NCBI GenBank assembly: GCA_015680685.1
Contig: MNCI01014892.1
Coordinates: 1-64,000, forward strand
From: Gnetum montanum
Taxonomy: Eukaryota; Streptophyta; Gnetopsida; Gnetales; Gnetaceae
Direction of reading: 5' to 3'
DNA length: 64,000 nucleotides
Part shown: positions 36,028 to 47,464 of the stretch, piece by piece
Numbering within the stretch: the first letter of the stretch is position 1
Layout: each line of letters starts with the position of its first letter
Program-made: the position numbers and the translations under genes
Notes under the pieces: model-generated
The model's database searches: none
The model's input: the letters and a program-made list of their open reading frames with translations, nothing else
What the model was told of the DNA's origin: nothing

Positions 36028-39000
36028 ATGGCCACCAAGAATATATTTTCAACATTGTCTCTCAGTGGATCACATGGGGAAGTAAAAAGGACAATCAATC
36101 TAGAATCCTTGGATCTAGACTCATCAGCTTATACTAATTTAATAGCCTCCACTCAGGAAACATCAGACTGGTCTAGAAATGTGGCTAAGACCTTAAATCT
36201 AGAGATTGATAATATCACCGAAGATCCTCTTGTTGAAGTCCCCATTACTACATCCAATGATGAAACTAGAAAATTGAAATTAAGTGCCCTACTAGACTCA
36301 CAACTTATTAGTGACCTCACTCAAGTACTGAAAGACAATATAAAAACATTTGCATGGTCATATATTGACATGCTAGGGTTGGACCCTCAAATCGTCCAAC
36401 ATAACATTATTCTTAATGCAAAAGTCAAACCGATGAAGCAAAAGGTATGAAAGGTTAGACTTGAAGTGGTGTTAGCAGTCTGTGATGAAATCACAAAGCT
36501 TTACCAAGCTGGTTTCATCCGAGCCATTGACTATTCTGACTGGGTACCAAACATTGTCGCAGTCCCTAAGAAGAATGGTAGTATACGCATATGCATTGAC
36601 TTCCATGATCTTAACATAGCCACTATAAAAGATGACTTCCTGCTACCTAGTATCGATCAACTTGTTGACAGAACTGTTGGGCATGCACTGTTATCCTTTA
36701 TGGATGGATTTTCAGGATACAATCAAATAAGAATCAACCTAGAACATCAGCTCAGGACAACCTTTATGACACCTTGGGGCACATTCTACTATATGATGAT
36801 GTCGTTTGGTCTTAAAAATGTAGGCGCTACATATCAATGAGCAATGACATATATATTTAGTGATTACATGTTCAATATTCTCAATGATTACATTGATGAC
36901 ATTATGGTTAAATCTAAAACAATCGAACAACATGCAAAAGATCTAGACTTAGTGCTTAAATGTTGTTTCAAACATTACCTCAGACTCAATCCAAAGAAGT
37001 GTGTCTTTGGTGTCAAAACGGGCAAAATGCTTGGCTTTGTAGTCTCTGAAACAGGGATATGAGTAGACCCTGATAAGGTTAAGGCAATAATTGACATGCA
37101 ACCACCAAAAAACCTTACCAAACTACATGGTCTACAAGATAGGTTGCAATTCATTAGATGCTTTATCGCAAAGTTAACAGATAAGTTGAGACCCATGCAA
37201 CACCTACTACGAAAGAATCTGCATTTCCAATGGACTCAACAGTGCCAGGAAGCATTCGAGAACATAAAGCAAGGGCTGGCTCAATTGCCAACAGTTTATT
37301 CCCCACAGAGCAATAAACACTTCTACATCTACCTTGCAACCTCTAATTCTTCCATTGCATCAATTCTTTGCCAAAAACATAAATATGGAATTGAGATCCC
37401 CGTCTATTACTTAAGCCATGCTCTAATCACCTATGAATAATGATACAACAACGTGGAGAGATGATGCCTTGCCCTCATCTTCTCCTTGAAGAAATGACAG
37501 CATTATCTCTTCCGTAATCAAGTCTACATCATTTGAAAGAATAATGTGCTCCATGTCATCACTAACAACATCTACGAGTCGAGTAGGATAGCTAGATGGA
37601 AAGCAATGATCATAGAGTTTTACCTACACTATGTTGCTCAATCCTCCACAAATGGTCAAGTAATAGTCACATAATTGACCAGCTCACCAACACATGATCA
37701 AGCAACAATTAACCCTGAATTCCCCGATGAGAATGTTAATAGTATAGACACCGTACCTGATAACTACGAGGCAATCCTTTATTTTGATGGAGCTTCAACT
37801 TCCCAATGAGGAAGTGCTATGGCCATTTTAACATACCACTCTAGAGAAATTTGACCCTTCACCTACCGATTAAACGTTCCTTGTACCAATAATGTGGCGG
37901 AATATGAAGGTCTTCTTAGAGGTCTTCTGGCAAAATTGACTTCGGGAATTGCACGTCTTGTAGTTCAGGGTGATTCACAGCTAGTCATTAATCAAGTCAT
38001 AAAGGTTTATGCATGTAAGGCTCTCCATTTGCAACCATATTATGATTTTACCAAACATCTGCTAAAGCAATTAGTAGACGTGGATGTACAGCATGTCCCT
38101 AGAAGAGAAAACACCATTGCCAATGCACTTGCTACACTAATCCTAAACATGACACCTGAAATGTTCCATGTGTTGCCTAGTTCTATAATCAATTGTGCCA
38201 AACCTATAACTGATGCTCTCGATGAAATGACCATAGCATCTGTTAGCACAACACATGTAATAGAATGGTACGATGACATAAAAGAGTACCTTCTACAAGG
38301 CGAACCTCCACAACATTTGACAAATGCTGAAAAGGACATAGTGCGAAAACACTCTCGGCAATATGCATTAATAGGAGACACATTGTGTTACAAATCCTAT
38401 GAAGGCATTCTGTTGATATGTGTTAGTAGCATCAACGGTCAAACAATTGTAGAACAAGTCCACGAAGGACTTTGTGGAGGGCACATAGCACCCAAAGCAA
38501 TGGCAACAAAGATTAGGCGCTTGGGCTACTACTGGCCACACATGGAGTACGATTGCTTCTCCAAGGTCAGGACATGTAACATTTGCCAAAGGCATGGTAA
38601 CCTAATACATGTGCCACCTAACGAATTGCACATAACACAAATCACATGTTCGTTCATTCCAAAGATGGGGATTAGACATCATTGGACTGATAACACCACC
38701 ATCTTCTGCAGGGCATAGCTTCATTATCACTGCAACTGAATACTTCACAAGATGGGTGGAGGCTATTCCCCTTAGGAAGACCACTTCTAAGCATGTTTGC
38801 ACTTTCATACTAGAAAACATCATGACCCATTTTGGTATTCTGATGATCATCATTACCGGCAATGGGCCACATTTTAGCAATGCAGATACCAAAAGCTTCT
38901 GTGAAAGCCTGGGTATTAAACATGCATTCTTGTCATCTTACTACCCACAGAGCAATGGTCAAGCAGAGGCTACAGAAAAAACTATCATCATGGTGCTCAA

Positions 39001-39508
39001 AAAGCTAATAAATCAAAGAAAGAGGTGATGGTACAAACAATTAGTCTACGCATTGTGGGCATACAGAACGACACATCAAACACCTACAGGTAAAACTCCA
39101 TATAGTGTTGTATATGGATCTGAAGCTATTTTACCTTAGGAGTTATAGGTTCCCTCATTGCAGATAGCTCTCTCAAGCCTCCTCAATGAAAGCCAAAGCA
39201 ATGAATTGTGCATTACTGACCTTGACTTCGTGGAAGAGGAATGTGTGTGAATGCTTGATCAGATCGAGTGGTACCAGAAACAACAATAACAAAAACACCA
39301 ACACAATCTGCATAAGCGCTCGATTAAGGAAGGATACCTAGTCCTTAAGGCCATCCGTGAACACCTAGATAAATTCTCAACTAATTGGGAAGGGTCTTAC
39401 TTAGTCACCAAGGTGTACAATAACGAAGAATTCAAACTTGCTAACATGGATGAGAACGAGTTCACTAATCCCACAAATCACCTGTACCTGAAATGGTACT
39501 ATGTATGA
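36028..39508 (+). pseudogene. Element C pol: RT, RNase H, second RNase H, integrase
   Basis: Domains in order. A linker (ITEDPLVEVPITTS). RT from about 36.47 kb with SFMDGFSGYNQI and an intact catalytic YIDD at 36889-36900. RNase H (FYIYLATSNSSIASIL, about 37.3 kb). Archaeal-type second RNase H from about 37.78 kb (LYFDGAST, NNVAEYEGLL, VVQGDSQLVINQV, HVPRRENTIANALATL), which defines the Tat lineage. Integrase with HHCC finger (VHEGLCGGHIAPK, CNICQRHG, about 38.45-38.6 kb) and core (TRWVEAIPLRKTTS, NGQAEATE). The second catalytic Asp of the integrase core is Gly here (ITGNGPHF). Several stops (36450, 36838, 37062, 37438) and frameshifts also inactivate it. Confidence 0.93.
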
Positions 39509-39519
39509 TGAACTTGAGG

Positions 39520-39855
39520 TACGTAACGGTCCTGGCATCATAACCTAAAACTGATACCATAGAATGGTCATAGGATTATGACTTGAAAATGGCACCATAG
39601 AGTGTCCTGACGTCATGATAGTAAACTGACACCATAGAGCTCTATCCAGTATGACACCAAACTGTCACATTTTTCCTCCATGACGTAAAATTAGCATGTA
39701 GAGTCCACTAAGACTATAAACTAGTTTGCCTCTTCACAGTCTGCTATGATTATAAACTAGCATTGCATCGTCTGCTACAATGCTAAACTGGCACTATCCA
39801 AAGGGTTATGATGTGAAACTAACCTACCATAGTCCGCTAAGACTATAAACTGGTG
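39520..39855 (+). repeat. Module-border repeat 3 of C (after integrase)
   Basis: Units of about 32-45 bp such as GTCCACTAAGACTATAAACT then GTCTGCTATGATTATAAACT. The reverse complement of this type (AGTTTATAGTCATAGTAGAC) is the unit found after pol in B. Confidence 0.8.
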
Positions 39856-39859
39856 ACAT

Positions 39860-40960
39860 CATTGACGACCAAGCAATACTTGAAAAGATATATTGCTGCA
39901 ATTGGTTGTATGTGCTCCACAAAGACTTGCTGCATAATTTGTCTCATGGACCCTGATGAAGCTGATGTTGTTCATGATTCTATCTACTTTGAAATTACAC
40001 ACGGTGGCTCCATCTCCTTGGTTGTATTCATGTTTAAAATACTTAGTTAACTGAATCATTTGTGTTTTTCTTGTCTTCTTAGAGTTGTGTTTGCAGGATG
40101 ACATGCCTAAGGCATTCACACACAGATGCACTTCATCATGATGACAAGGTATCACATTCTTCCTAATGCATGCAACTAGGTTAATCAATCCATTCATAAG
40201 TACATTCCCAACTCCTGATACATTCCCTATTCCCCATCATGTTCCCCTTATCCTATTCAATTACACCCCCTTGATACATTATACTCATCCCAAAGCTCTT
40301 GATACACTGTTGCACATTGTGTTTCTCTAAGCAGTTGCAATGCAAAACACAATACACAGTACATGATACAAATGCAAGTGCATGAGAACGAGTACAACAC
40401 TGAAAGCAAGATCTTTCAAAAAAAAAGAGCAAAATGCACGGAAAAGGTCTTCATGACCCCGTTGACATCATAGACCAATGACCATTGGCTCTTCTCATAC
40501 AAGCCCCAGGCAGGAAGGCAATTGTCTTGGAAACAAAGTTACACACGTGTCCCAAATGATCATGTTGCACATCATCGCATGGCTTTGGCTATTTACAACA
40601 GGCTCTTGTAAACACTCTACAAGAGTCCTGTTTCTCCAAAGAACACACCTCCTATGTCTTGGTTCTGAGTCTACTAAACACTGGCTACTGCCAAGGACTA
40701 AAAATATGGCTTGTTCATGTGAGAGCATTCCTCTCCCACAATTCCAACAAAAATTATAACCCTTGGTCAACTCCTGATTCCCCCTGGTTACAACTAATCC
40801 CCTTGCATCTTGAACTGCATTTCCCCAATCCCATGTACTTTTCAACATGGTGCGATGACATCCAGCCAGGGGCCGATGGACAATGCTTGGTACTTGATTG
40901 ATCATGGTGTTTTTTACTTCTTTGTCAATGCCTCTCAGGTGGATTCCTCCAGACATCAAC
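39860..40960 (+). other. Element C 3' non-coding region
   Basis: Between the border repeat and the polypurine tract. Overlapping open frames on both strands (about 90-155 codons near 40.5-40.96 kb) have no recognisable domain and no counterpart found elsewhere in the window. Confidence 0.5.
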
Positions 40961-40973
40961 AAAGAGGGGCCAA
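40958..40973 (+). other. Polypurine tract of C
   Basis: AACAAAGAGGGGCCAA directly precedes the 3' LTR start TGAAACATC. Confidence 0.88.
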
Positions 40974-42728
40974 TGAAACATCACTAATTTTGGCCTAACA
41001 CTATGAAACTAGAATAACTCATAGCCTTTTGAGCTTTTGAGAGGCAAATATTTGACTAAGGCATGGAGCTCATGTCAGGCTTAATAAGCCAAGCTTGCTC
41101 ACATTGGGCTTGTCAAGCCAGGCTTGCCCTCAGCGAGAGCAAATCCAATAACTTCAAGATTAAGTCAAAGATGGTCCAATCTGAGGGTGCAAGTCATCTT
41201 CATAGGGCCACTATTGTCCACTTCAAGTTTCAGCATTTGGAAGTTAATATTTTGGGCCAGATTGCACAAATTTTCTTGGTCATGCTCAGGTCATGTTTAG
41301 CTCACACTAGCAGCATGAGTCCAGCATGACTACTAATCATGTTGAGCGCGAACAAACTCCAAGATCCTTAAAACTAAGTCAAAATGGTCTGAATTTAAAG
41401 GTGGAAGTCATCCTCAAGGTCCATTGATGACTACTTCAACTCCCAGCCTCCAAAATTCAAGACTTCAGGTCCAAAATCACAAAGATTTTGTTACTCACAC
41501 TCAGGTCACGCTAGGGTCACGCTGCACTCATGCTGGCAGCGTGAGCCCAACATGAGCTACCAAAAGTAGTTCAAATCAAGGCACATCCAAGCTCATTTTT
41601 CAACATGCAGTTCACTCTCAAGGTCAACCATATTTAGGCAATTTTTGTGCTGAAATAATAGGCTTCAAAGATCAAAAATTGGTGTGAAATGTATCATTTT
41701 CATCTTACTCATGCTCAGAGCCCGCTGAGCTCATGTTGGAAGCGTGAGTACTGATCATGCCCAATCAAAAGCACACCAAACACATGTTGAGGACATGCCA
41801 AGAAAAAATAAACTCACACTAGAATCTTTTGTGAAACAAAAATGCCTCAAACAGCCACAAAACCACTCACATCAACACCCTACAGTAGTCAATCCATGGA
41901 TTGAGAAGTTCCAAGCGAATTGGAGTCAATTTCTCTTGTTGTACACTATCATTTTTATTGTAAATTTTCACCATGTGTGAGCTTTTCAAGCTCTTACACT
42001 CCGAATTGTATCTGCTTCTATGAGTGTAAGCTAGCTTGTGTAAGTCAATACACATTGTAAGATACAGTGCATTCAGTCAAGAACGTAGCCTTCCTACGCA
42101 TGTCCAATTCACATGCAATTGTCCATCAAACACCTGTCACATGATCCATTTCCCTCTCATCTCTCTGCCGTTGATCTCATCCATGAATTCCACACTCGAC
42201 CCTAGCCAAACCTTGTAAATACCCCATCCATTCACATAAATGGGGTTGGCAATTTTGGAGGTTGACGGCTTTGGGAGCCTCGACTAGCAACTTTGGATGC
42301 TTGGACGCACGTGACTCCTAGCATCCAAGCACCTGTAAACACATCACTCCGATGCTTAGCACTTGACTTGCCATCCACACATGCAACTATGCTTTGACTA
42401 GTGCACATCCTTGTTAAGCAATACAATACAATTCATTATTTCCTTCCATTATATTGTTTGCTATTTCTTTGATCTATTCTACGCTTCTGTATATGCTTTG
42501 TTTACATTTCATACATCACCAATTACGATAACCCCAGCATAAGCCATAGCTTATGCTCAAGGAAGTCCTTAGTTGATTTACGTGCAGACCATCCAAGGCA
42601 CTCTACCTTCATTTCTTTTTTTTTCCAACTTACCCTCACATGAAGGTAGGGTCAACTATTTCTCTTCGATAATCTTTCGACATTTGTTTTTTCCTTCCAA
42701 CCTCACATCAACAATTTCGGATAGCACA
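40974..42728 (+). repeat. Element C 3' LTR
   Basis: Matches 24704-26437 end to end. It has one more GGCTTG..AAGCC unit near 41.08-41.13 kb than the 5' copy. The TATA box has changed to TGTAAATACCCC near 42214. Ends ATAGCACA, followed by GGGAC. Confidence 0.93.
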
Positions 42729-42733
42729 GGGAC
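42729..42733. repeat. Target-site duplication of C, right copy
   Basis: GGGAC, identical to 24699-24703. Element B resumes here. Confidence 0.92.
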
Positions 42734-43009
42734 CCTAGCAGCAGGCACTAATAATAGGAACTACTACCAAGATGATGAGCTGTGGTAGCGGTAAGTCTAG
42801 AAGGTCAGTAAGATGTCAGATGATGTCTCCAAAGGATCAGCAAGATGTTAGGGGGAATGGCCCTGCATATGTTTCAGAGGGTGTTTTCTTGTCATTGTGA
42901 AATGCATTCTAAAACTGCAACGTCCCACCCCGTGCTATCTGGGAAGTTGGCATTGTTCATTCTCGCTCATTTATAGGGTTGTGGATGTAAGCTAAGGACG
43001 TTATACTGT
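42734..43009 (-). other. Element B 3' non-coding region, second part
   Basis: Continuation of the B sequence interrupted by C at 24703. No coding feature seen. Confidence 0.5.
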
Positions 43010-43330
43010 GAACCCAATTTAAGGTCTTGATAGACCATCAAATGTACTAGTTTAAGGCCCCAAAAAACTTTGATGTACTAGTTTAAGGTCCTAGCAGACT
43101 ACTGTGCTATTTTAAAGTTGTAGCAAATTGCTGGGCTAGTTTATCATCATAGTAGATGGTGGATGGACTAGTTTAAGGTTGTAGTGGACCATACTGTGGG
43201 TGCCAGTTTTACGTCATGGCCCATGGATGTGCTATGATAGTTTATAGTCATAGTAGACGTTCTTTGCTAGTTTTACATCATAGCGAACAATCTGTGCCAA
43301 TTTATAGTCATAGTGGACTATCTATGCTTA
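43010..43330 (-). repeat. Module-border repeat of B (after integrase)
   Basis: In window orientation the units read like TAGTTTAAGGTCCTAGCAGAC and TAGTTTATAGTCATAGTAGAC, about eight degenerate copies. Reverse complement of the C border units, at the equivalent place in the element. Confidence 0.8.
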
Positions 43331-43343
43331 CCTCACTTTTGCA

Positions 43344-46300
43344 TCAGATGTAGTATGGCTTGAGGTACAAGTGGTTCATGGGATTTTCAAACTCTTTGTC
43401 ATCCATGTCTGCTAGTTTGAAGGCTCCGTTCTCATAAGCTTTCGTAACTATGAATGAACCTTCCCAGTTTGCTGAGAACTTTCTTACATGCTCACGAATA
43501 GCTTTGAGAACTAGGTTCCCTTTTTTGATTAGCCATTGATGTAGATTAGAATCATGCTTTTGTCACTGCTTGTCGTAGTACCATTCGATATGACCAAGTG
43601 TTTTGGCATGCTCCTCCTCTATGGAGTCAAGATCAATGATTCTTGATCCATTATTCTGGGCTTCATCCACGACGCTTGATAGGATCATCCAAAGTGACAG
43701 TACCTATAGTTCGAGAGGTAGCATGGCTTCAGATCCGTAAAAAAGGATGTAAGGAGTTTTACCTATAGCCATCCTACACGTTGTGCGATAAGCCCATAAC
43801 ACATAGAGGATTTGTTTGTGCCATCACCTCTTGCTACTACTAAGCATCCTTTTAAGTAGGTGGATGATGGCATTATTTGTTGCCTCTGCCTGACTATTTG
43901 CCTATGGGTAGTATGGTGATGAAAATAAGTGTTTGATGCCAAGGTTGTCACAAAAGGTTTTGGTTTCCACGCTACTAAATTATGGTCCGTTGTCTGTCAA
44001 AATACATGGGAAGACCAAACCTTATTACTATGTTATCCAAGATAAAGTGGCAAGCCTATTGAGATGTAGTTTTCCTAAGGGGGATGGCCTCCACCCACTT
44101 TGTGAACTAGGGGGTGGTAGTGATGATGAAGCTATGTCCTATGGAAGACTTAAGTCTGATGGGTCCTATGATATCTAGTCCCCATCACTGGAATGGCCAC
44201 ATGATCTATGTAGGATGCAACACAGTAGGTGAGACATGAATAAGATTTTCATGACGCTGGCATGTATCACACATCCTAACTTTGGCAAGGCAATCTCGTT
44301 CCATGCAAGGCCAGTAATATCCTAGGTGTCTGATTTTTGCTGCCATAGCCCTAGGAGATATGTGTCCTCCACATAGTCCTTCATGGACTTCATTAGCGTT
44401 TTTCTGTGCTTCTTCCCCACCAACGCAAGTTAGCAATATCCCATCAAAAGAGCATTTGCATAAGGTATTGTCTCCTACAAGGACATACTGTCGGGCTCGC
44501 TTTTGGTTCTCATCCTTTTGAACGAATGTCAAGCCATGTGGGGGTTCGCCATGTTGAAGATAGGCTTTAACATTAATGTACCACTCTTGGGCATTGGTAG
44601 CACTTACGGAAGTGACATGTACTGCTTGAGTGATAGGGTTTGTGCACTCCATTATCAAAGAAGGTAAAGTTGCGAACAGGTGTGGTAGGACATTTAATGC
44701 TAGCATGGCTAAAGCATCTGCTATAGTGTTCTCATTGCGTGGCACGTGTTGGATGTCTATTGTTGTAAATTGTTTCAGCAAACTCTTAGCTAAGTCACAA
44801 TAAGGTTGTAAATATGAAGCTTTACAAGCATAGATTTTGGTGATCTGGTTAACGACGAGTTGGGAATCACCTTGGACTGCCAAATGTCAGATCTTTAATT
44901 CCTGGGTTGCTAAAAGGCCCCTACAGAGTCCTTCGTACTTAGCTCCATTGTTTGTACAAAGGAACGTAAAACAGTAAGCAAAATGTCAAATATCCCTAGA
45001 GGGAAATGTAATGATGATAGCAACATTACCACCTCGCATAGTTGAGGTGCCGTCGAAATGCAAAGTGGCTTCGAAGTGTAATGACAAAGGGTTGATGTTG
45101 TTAACATGTTCATCAGGGAACTTTGGCTCTATCATTGCCTGATCATCGATGGGTGAGGTTGTAAGCTATGTAGTGATTACTTGTCCCTTTGTCGATGATT
45201 AGGCTACATAGTGTAAGTTAAATTCTGTTGTTATAGCTTTCCATCGGGCTATCCTGCTATTTTCGTATAAATTGTTTGTGATAGCTTGAAGTACGTTGCT
45301 CTTGCATATGATGTTGACCCTGCTATGGAATAGGTAATGTCTCCATTTTTTTAGCGCAAATACTAGGGCAAGATAATTTCTTTCTACTTCATTGTACATT
45401 GCCTCATAAGCTATCAGTGCAAGGCTCAGGTAATAAACTAGGATTTCAGAGCCGTCATCTCTCCTCTGACATAAAAATGCTGCAATAGACATGTCCGAGG
45501 TGGCAAGGTAGATGTAGAAAGGATTATCCCTCTATGGTGGGTAAATAGTTGGGAGGTGCAAAAGCTCTTTTCTTAAATCATTGAAGGCTTGTTGACACTA
45601 TGCTGTCCACTCGAAGTTGACCCCCTTCTTTAGCAAGTGTTGCATGGGGTGTAACTTGTCAATCAGCCTTGCTATAAACCTTAAGATAAACTATATTCTA
45701 CCTTGTAACCTACGTAATTCTTTAAGGTTTTTAGGGGATGTTAGGTTAACGATGGCCTTAACTTTGTTAGGGTCCACTCGTATTCCAACTTTCGATACTA
45801 AAAACCCTAGCATGCATTCAGTTTTAACTCTGAAAACACATTTCTTTGGATTGAGACGTAAGTAATGCCTGTGACAACGCTTGAGGACTACATCTAGATC
45901 GCTGGGATGATCAATAACTCCCTTAAACTTGACTGCTATGGCATCCACGTAATCATTTAGTCTCTTTAAGAGGTATTCACCAAATATGTATGTCATGGCT
46001 TGTTGATAGGTTGCTTCGATGTTTTTGAGACCAAAAGGCATCATGGTGTAATAGAAGGTTCCCCAAGGGGTCATGAAGGTAGTTGTTAACTGATGCTCTA
46101 GATTGATATGGATTTGATTGTAACCTAAGAACCCATCCATAAAGGACAGTAAAGAATGACCAGCTGTAGTGTTAATAAGTTGATCAATACTTGGTAATTG
46201 GAGGTCATCTTTGATCGTTGCTTTGTTTAGATCTCGAAAGTCTATACAAATTTGTATACCTCCCATTTTCTTAGAGACCACAACGATATTTGACACCGAC

Positions 46301-46845
46301 TCTGAGTAATCAACTGCACGAATGAAACCAGCTTAATATAGTTTGATGATTTCATTGCGTACAACTACTGCAATTTTTGGTTTGAATTTTTGAGCCTTTT
46401 GCTTGACTACCTTTATACGCGAGTCTAAGATGATGTTATGTTGTATGAGTCATAAGTCTAGATCTAGCATATCATCATAGGACCACGCAAACACTTTGAT
46501 ATTATCTTGGAGAACCTTGAATATGTCCTTTTGTATTTGTGGGTCTAGGAGGGAACTGAGTTCTAATATCTTTATTTTCCCCCTGGATGTAGTTACAGGT
46601 GTTTCAATGAGAGGGTCCTCAGTCACATCCTCAGCCTCTAAGTCTAAGGCTTGGACCAGATGTCCGAGCCAATCTAGGGATGTTTCCAGGGACGCTACGG
46701 TGTTGTCAGTAGATGATTCCCAGTTTATTGATCCTAAGTTTAGGTATCTCGTAAGCTTGCCATGAGGACTTGTCAAGGTTAAAAGTGAATGTAGATCATC
46801 ATCCATGGCCTTTTTGTTAAACCTACCACAATAAGAAAAAGCCAA
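43344..46845 (-). pseudogene. Element B pol: RT, RNase H, second RNase H, integrase
   Basis: Same domain order as C and clearly related throughout. Linker with VTEDPLIETPVTTS. RT with SFMDGFLGYNQI and, where YVDD is expected, YVDA at about 45951-45940, a lost catalytic Asp. RNase H (FYIYLATSDMSIAAFL, about 45.5 kb). Second RNase H (LHFDGTST, LAVQGDSQLVVNQI, HVPRNENTIADALAML, about 45.05-44.7 kb). Integrase finger (VHEGLCGGHISPRAMA, CDTCQRH, about 44.4-44.25 kb) and core (TKWVEAIPLRKTTS). It ends HLYLKPYYI before a TGA at 43346-43344. Frameshifts and stops break it into several open pieces. Confidence 0.92.
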
Positions 46846-46924
46846 GTCAAGTGGTACCTATTTGTAGCAACAACCTGTAATGAATGTTTGTAAAGTAACA
46901 ATACAACATACAATAATCATCAAT

Positions 46925-47190
46925 TACTGTTTAAAGTTTGCAAGTCAAAGTTGCCAATTTAAGGTCTTAGCAGACCATATCAAGTCTTGAAACGAGTGCT
47001 AAAATTACCAGTTTAAAGTCATAGCAAACCATTACTAAGTAGACTTGAAAGCCAAAATTGCTAGTTTAAGGTCTTTGCGGCCCGCTAACAAGTAGATTTT
47101 AAAAGCCAAGATCACTAGTTTAAGGTCTTTGTAGATTGTTAATAAGTAAACTTTGTAAAGATAGATTGCTAGTTTAAAATGAGATAAAAT
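46925..47190 (-). repeat. Module-border repeat of B (before RT)
   Basis: Units of about 50-60 bp such as AATTTAAGGTCTTAGCAGACC and TAGTTTAAGGTCTTTGCGGCC. It stands at the same relative place as the C array at 35815-35925, between pol and the antisense gene. Confidence 0.75.
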
Positions 47191-47222
47191 TTTTGGTGGG
47201 CCCACCTATTATGTTGTAGACA

Positions 47223-47331
47223 ATCGCTACGCTATAGTGGGACTATGGTGCAATAATGCTACACTATAAGGGATATCCCACATTCCTTGGGACATGAAAT
47301 CACAAGTGTTTTACCATGTTGACTATAAATA
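47223..47331 (+). promoter_or_regulatory. Promoter-like region of the B antisense gene
   Basis: ATCGCTACGCTATAGTG and AATGCTACACTATAAG, the words of the B LTR palindromes, lie at 47223-47271. A TATA box TATAAATA is at 47324-47331. The first ATG is at 47465, about 134 bp downstream, and a GAGAGAGAG leader lies between. Position and motif match the arrangement in the B LTR, but on the opposite strand. Confidence 0.7.
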
Positions 47332-47464
47332 GGGGTTTACCCCCTAGTAAACTTATCATTTTCATTGTTAGAGCTTAAATCCCATACTCAGAGCGTAGTG
47401 CGATCATATAGAGAGAGAGTGAACTAGTGTAGCATAGTAGTTGATAGAATTTGCGAGCAAGACA

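Larger units (their letters stand above)
24704..42728 (+). mobile_element. Element C: Ty3/gypsy Tat-lineage retrotransposon, 18 kb
   Basis: Full-length structure: LTRs 24704-26437 and 40974-42728, GGGAC target duplication, primer-binding site, gag, protease, an antisense spliced gene, RT-RNase H-second RNase H-integrase, polypurine tract. Stops, frameshifts and a changed integrase residue show it is inactive. It is inserted in the 3' region of B. B and C have unrelated-looking LTR sequence apart from terminal and TATA-box words, so they are different families of one lineage. Confidence 0.93.

Noticed and set aside
40495-40962. 155-codon minus-strand frame in the C 3' region as an extra gene
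   Set aside because: It overlaps open frames on the plus strand, has no recognisable domain, and I found no counterpart in B.
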